From positions 49,436,496-49,500,495 of the forward strand of contig CM068587.1 of the NCBI GenBank assembly GCA_035048485.1: 64,000 nt of DNA, written 5' to 3'. The position numbers were made by a program, and so were the translations under genes. Source of the DNA: Pteria penguin (taxonomy: Eukaryota > Mollusca > Bivalvia > Pterioida > Pteriidae). How positions within the stretch are numbered: the stretch's first letter is position 1; the number at the start of each line of letters is the position of its first letter. The notes under the pieces are model-generated. The model had not been told where the DNA came from. It saw only the letters and a program-made list of their open reading frames with translations, and did no database searches. This document shows, piece after piece, positions 59,350 through 64,000 of this stretch.

Positions 59350-60735
59350 ATACTGACTCTTGTATATTATGATGTTCAGTGTATATAATGTTATACAGAT
59401 ATATTTTGTCTTTGGCGAAGTTCCTAATATAGACATTGCTAAACCCAGATGGTCATAGAATTATGAATAATTATTTTCATATATTAAGCTAGCATGAATT
59501 TTTCTTTCATGTTCCATATACTCCACAGTTAGAATTACTTTATTGGGGGAGGAGATAATTCATTTGTATTTTAGATGGGTAAAACGTTGGTGCATCCAAG
59601 GAGGACTTATCAACAAGATCTTGTTTAGAAGTCCTTGGTGCATCAACCTTCAATTTTCACTTAACCACCATAAATATGCAGCATTAGATTTTATCATAGA
59701 ATAAAAATTGTAATCATAAATTATGAAAGTGTTTAAATAACATGTATCATAGGGCTTTGTTTCATTGTTTACAAGAGTTATCTTTCTTTTTTCACTGCTT
59801 TATGTGCAGGGAATAATGTCCTATTCCAAATTCAGAAGAGTTTCCCAATTCAGAAAATTTGCAATAAATGTCAAATGCTCAGACAAAATTGTTATGTATT
59901 CCATGTGACATTGAATTTGGATAAATATAATATTGTATATAGATGTTACATATTTTATTGCACAAACATGGCATTTCGACCTTTTTCATAATTGTGTTAT
60001 CACATCATCAGTATTGTTCCAATATGTTGAAGTAATGATCATGGTCAAATCAAACCAGTATCTGCTTCTTCTCACCAGTATTTAGTATGAATTATGAAAA
60101 GGTCGAAGATTTTATATTTTGTTCTGATAATTTCAGTGGAGTCTTCAAACCTGAAATATTTATTTGTAGAAAATTTGTATTTTGTACTCCTTGGTAGTTA
60201 ATGAAATAGATATGTATTTGCATCCATCATACTTATTTCTCAGTCATTCAGTCTTTAAATATTTTTAAAAAAGTAGCAAAACTTTTGATGAATAGTTTTT
60301 TAAAATCTTATTTAACACAGGCGATGTTTCTTTTTTTGTGTGAACAAGTCTTGCTTTTATTGTTCGAGTCATTCAACGACAGAGGCAAAGTCAACACTTG
60401 CACTTGCTTTGCAGACTTGTTTACTTTTATATACCTAGAAACCTATTGTTATTGGTAAGTGACCAATCAACAGTGATATGTAAATTAGATATTTATATAT
60501 GTGTATGCTAAATCTACAAGTTGTACAAGTCATCAGGCAGATGTTAATAAATATTATATCTTATGTTGTTGTTATTTTCATACCCTAACCACCCCCCCCC
60601 CAATCACAACAAGTTGTGGGGACATATATTGGAATCAGGATGTCTGTCTGTAGATGTACAGTACATCATCCGAGAAGCTGGACAGATCCCACATCTGTTT
60701 AAACAGGGGTTTGTAATTGCTTATGTTATGTATAT
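59350..60735. other. AT-rich, SINE-free sequence
   Basis: No gene supported. A C run lies at 60592-60601. Confidence 0.4.
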
Positions 60736-60738
60736 ATT

Positions 60739-60825
60739 GTCAAGCCGGTGTGGCCCACTGGATGAGGTCTCCGCACTTACAGATTGGAGCTATGTTGGCT
60801 CTATAATCAGTCAGAACATCTAGGC
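60739..60825 (+). mobile_element. SINE head relic
   Basis: AGCCGGTGTGGCCCACTGGA and GATGAGGTCTCCGCACTTA match the family-A head, but no B-box, centre or tail follows. Confidence 0.4.
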
Positions 60826-60829
60826 ATTT

Positions 60830-63800
60830 ATATGATTAAGACTTGAAGGTGCTTACCCTGATGGCTCCACTCGATTCTGCAAATAGAATTAGCCGAACTG
60901 AGAACTGATCCAATCAGTGGCTTGTTACGTGCAAATGCACCAAATTGATCCAAGGCGGTAAAAATGATGGCGAAATTGTGGATTTTGATTAAACTTGAGA
61001 AATTTAATGTAAATATAGCCAGGGTTTTATCAGGTTTTACTCCTGAATTTGAGGATGTTTTTAGATTCACATGTTGGGATAAATTCTGCTGGATCAAAGC
61101 ATCATATAAATTTGTGGTTAGAACTTCCACAGCAAATTTGAACAAATGCATTCACTATTCAATCTGAATTGATTCAGAGTAAAACAAATGATGGAAAGTG
61201 CTCTAAGTCTATTCTTGGAACATGCTCAAGACAAGCATTATGTCTAGGCGTAAGACATACATATGACATGGCCAAAGATACCTGTATAACGTTAGGAAAT
61301 ATTTAATGATTATTCCTTTCAAAGTCCTATAAGATCTGCCTTGTGATACACGGTCTGAAGTTTGGACCAGAACGCTCTGTGATGTTGAAAAAAAAAACTA
61401 CAGTGCAACAATATTCTTAAATAGTTTTATACATTTGAATCAAAATGCTTGAAAAGTTTGAGTTATGAAAATACTTGTTCATACAAATACAAGTTTGAAA
61501 ATAATAAAATGCTGCAAATCTAAATAAAATTGAAATTTTTTTTTTAAATTACAAATACATGTGCATGATATAAAACATATATGTATATATATATAAATTG
61601 TTCTCTCTTATAAAATTCTGCAAAAACATTACACCACACACAGTTATAATGCTAAGGCCATGCCGATACTTTTTTCTATTAAGCATCAGTTCTGATTTTA
61701 AAAACCAAACTACCTATCCCAAAAAAAAAGTAAAATCCAATAAACATGATATTCCCTTGCACTTTCAAATAAATTAAAATGCAGCAAACCAAAGATTTAA
61801 TTTACATTTGAAAGCTTTTATTCTTTGTACCAATAATCCACAATTCACATATTCGAAACAAAAAGACTCTATAAAAATACCTGGTTCATGGGTAAATCTG
61901 ACACAAACAATACCGTGATCACATGCTGGTATCTCTTACTTGAAGATCAGGAAAACTAACCACCCACTGATGCTTAACAAAGAACTGACTTGGCCTGGCC
62001 TAAACATTTGGCAGTACATGTAGTAGTCTTAAACAATGTGGGTAAACACAATTTTAGCTTAAATACATGATGCAAGCCATATATACCTAATCTTATTGAA
62101 ATAACAAATTAGGACTAATATAGCAACAGACTACAAACTGAACTCTGTGTACGCTTACTTTCAGAGTTGTATTTCTTTGAACACATACATTTTATAAAAG
62201 CTCAGATTTACGCAATCTCTACCCATGCAGATTTACCATTCTTGCTACATGTACATAATCAGGAATGATAACTCTGAGAGAGATGGATGATGGATGAAGA
62301 CATTTTACAGGAAAATATATATATACATATATATTGATGGATCTAAAAAACTTTGCCTGAGAGAAATGCAGTCTATAACGAAATATGTACATGTATGTTC
62401 AGATAAATGTGCAAAAAAACCCCCAAAATTCAATATGATACACTGTACTTCCTCAATTAATAAAAAAGCAAGAAATAATGAAAATGCAGGAAATAAGAAC
62501 ATAAACTATAAATGTCCAAGTAAAATTTATATCAAAGTTTTCATGAATAATATTTAGAAAGGCAGCTTAAGATACCACGATTCACAAGGATGTATCCTAG
62601 AGTTGGGTCAACCCTCCCATTAGATTTGAACCTAAAACTGGATGCATTGACTGATTGAGGTCTTACAACATGTTTCATACATTTTGTTGGAGGTATCCCA
62701 TACATCATGTGTGTATGTGTAGTTGTTTCTGGTTTGGGAGGTGGGGGGGAGTTTGCATAGATATATTGTTTATTAGACTTTTTATCAAGTCATGTCTGAT
62801 CAAATTTTTTTTGCTATTTCCGCTCAAAACCAAAACTTCTATTTTTAGCCATGGAATTCCATGTTATGTTTCTTTGTTTTGATAAAAATAACCTACTTCA
62901 GAACTCAAATGATCATAAATTCTCACATATTGACCATGCAATTCTATAATACCTTCTCTTCATAGAGACATATCAAAAAGGGTTTTATTATAAAATGCCA
63001 AAGTTGGAGCTATTTGAATCACGGACTATATTCATCCCCAAAAACTCATTACATACACATAATAGGGTGTGTTGACCCAATTACATGTCTACTGAAGGAA
63101 TAGGAAGCAAACAGCAGAGTTACATCACCTCCTTGAGTGACAGCTAGTGTTTAGTGGTGAAGGAAACCATGGTTACCTAGAGGAAGCCACCAGCTTGCCC
63201 CAACCCAGACCCGACACTGGTAAGAGGTCATAGGGAGCTCAACAGCAGTGATTGCTTTCAAAATTGATTCTCCTTGTTCCCGAAATCCCACTTCAAAATT
63301 TCCTAAGTTTTTCAACATACAAATTATATAATCATTCAAATATTTACACTATATACTCATAAATGTAATTAAGAATGAACCCTGTTTTATAGTGTCAGTG
63401 CATTTTGTGAGAAGGCAAATTCCACTTAATTGATTGATTATCATCCCCGCCCACCCCTCAAATATCTGTCTGCCCTGATTTCATTTTACTTCAGCAAAAT
63501 TTACGATTTCTATAAATTTTTTGTGTTCGAGTCCAGTATTTAAACTTTGATTCCATTTCCAGTTTAGAAACAAAAGTAAAGCCTAACCTGGAATCCGTCT
63601 ATGAGAAGAAGCATAGCTTGACATCCATCCGTTGAAATAAGGGCATTAAAGGACACCCACATGTTGACCAAAACACTTTTGTCATTCAGTATTTTTTCTC
63701 AGGAAATAAAAATTAAGAACTGAAATCCTCTCACCCACTCCATATTTTTGGTGACCCTGTTTATTAATCTATTAATTAAGTGGAATTGGCCTCATGTAAA

Positions 63801-64000
63801 TTCCAAAATGAATTTCCATAAATTTTGCAATAAAACCATTTAATCTATTTTCAAAAACATTTTAATGTAAATTTTAAAAGTAATTCTATATGTAAAGAAC
63901 TTAAACTTTATCATAAATGGCAGAATAAATTTCACTTGAAGGCATATATCCCATGATTTCAGCTAAGTTCTGACTAGCGTTTACATTTAGAAATTTTTAC
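60830..64000. other. AT-rich sequence to the window end
   Basis: Holds a reverse-strand B-box-like motif near 62615-62645 (AGATTTGAACCTAAAACTGG). The open frames at 60828-61151 and 63151-63339 have somewhat protein-like stretches but no splice context. No confident gene. Confidence 0.35.

Noticed and set aside
60828..61151. 107-codon reverse frame
   Set aside because: No splice signals, weak start context and no recognisable domain. An overlapping + strand frame is equally open.

Overview
The window is animal nuclear DNA, AT-rich and dominated by non-coding sequence. It is most likely from a mollusc, probably a bivalve. The grounds are many tRNA-derived SINEs with a conserved central domain, a dispersed repeat bounded by ATGCCCC/GGGGCAT of a kind I associate with bivalve genomes, abundant (ATTT)n, (CT)n and poly-G tracts, and short GT-AG exons separated by introns of several kb. 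The species cannot be named from sequence alone. There are no bacterial or viral operons, rRNA genes or CRISPR arrays, and no recognisable transposase or reverse transcriptase.

The best-supported gene is on the + strand. Three exons (43644-43922, 51678-51769, 57315-57437) have good splice sites and matching phases and encode the C-terminal 164 residues of an unrecognised protein: an acidic low-complexity stretch, a basic kinase-site-like segment and a short amphipathic helix. Its 5' end is unresolved. Phase-compatible candidates lie at 8615-8653, 27861-27888 and 38213-38259, and a possible TATA promoter with a non-coding first exon lies at 42113-42248. A cluster of CRE-like sites sits in the intron just before the second exon. 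On the - strand are one likely terminal exon (39695-39906), a TATA-preceded 154-codon ORF (47332-47796) and a 35-codon ORF (15647-15754).

Layout. 1-9.5 kb: a short TIR element, relic SINEs, a 20-bp satellite and a 38-bp array. 9.3-14.7 kb: SINEs and a 24-copy, roughly 52-bp minisatellite. 15-25 kb: mostly unique AT-rich sequence. 25.5-29.4 kb: SINEs, a 50-bp array split by a SINE, and an 82-bp higher-order satellite built from the same 20-bp monomer as the 5.4-kb array. 30-43 kb: a TA-flanked MITE, T-rich and hairpin-bearing tandem repeats, SINEs. 43.6-57.4 kb: the gene, with SINEs, a 30/60-bp alternating array and a 490-bp fold-back element in its introns. 57.4-64 kb: SINE-poor sequence with a tandem array of five hairpins 1.5 kb past the stop codon.

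Most open frames of 60-130 codons here are chance or repeat-derived. The largest (443 codons) lies entirely inside a minisatellite.
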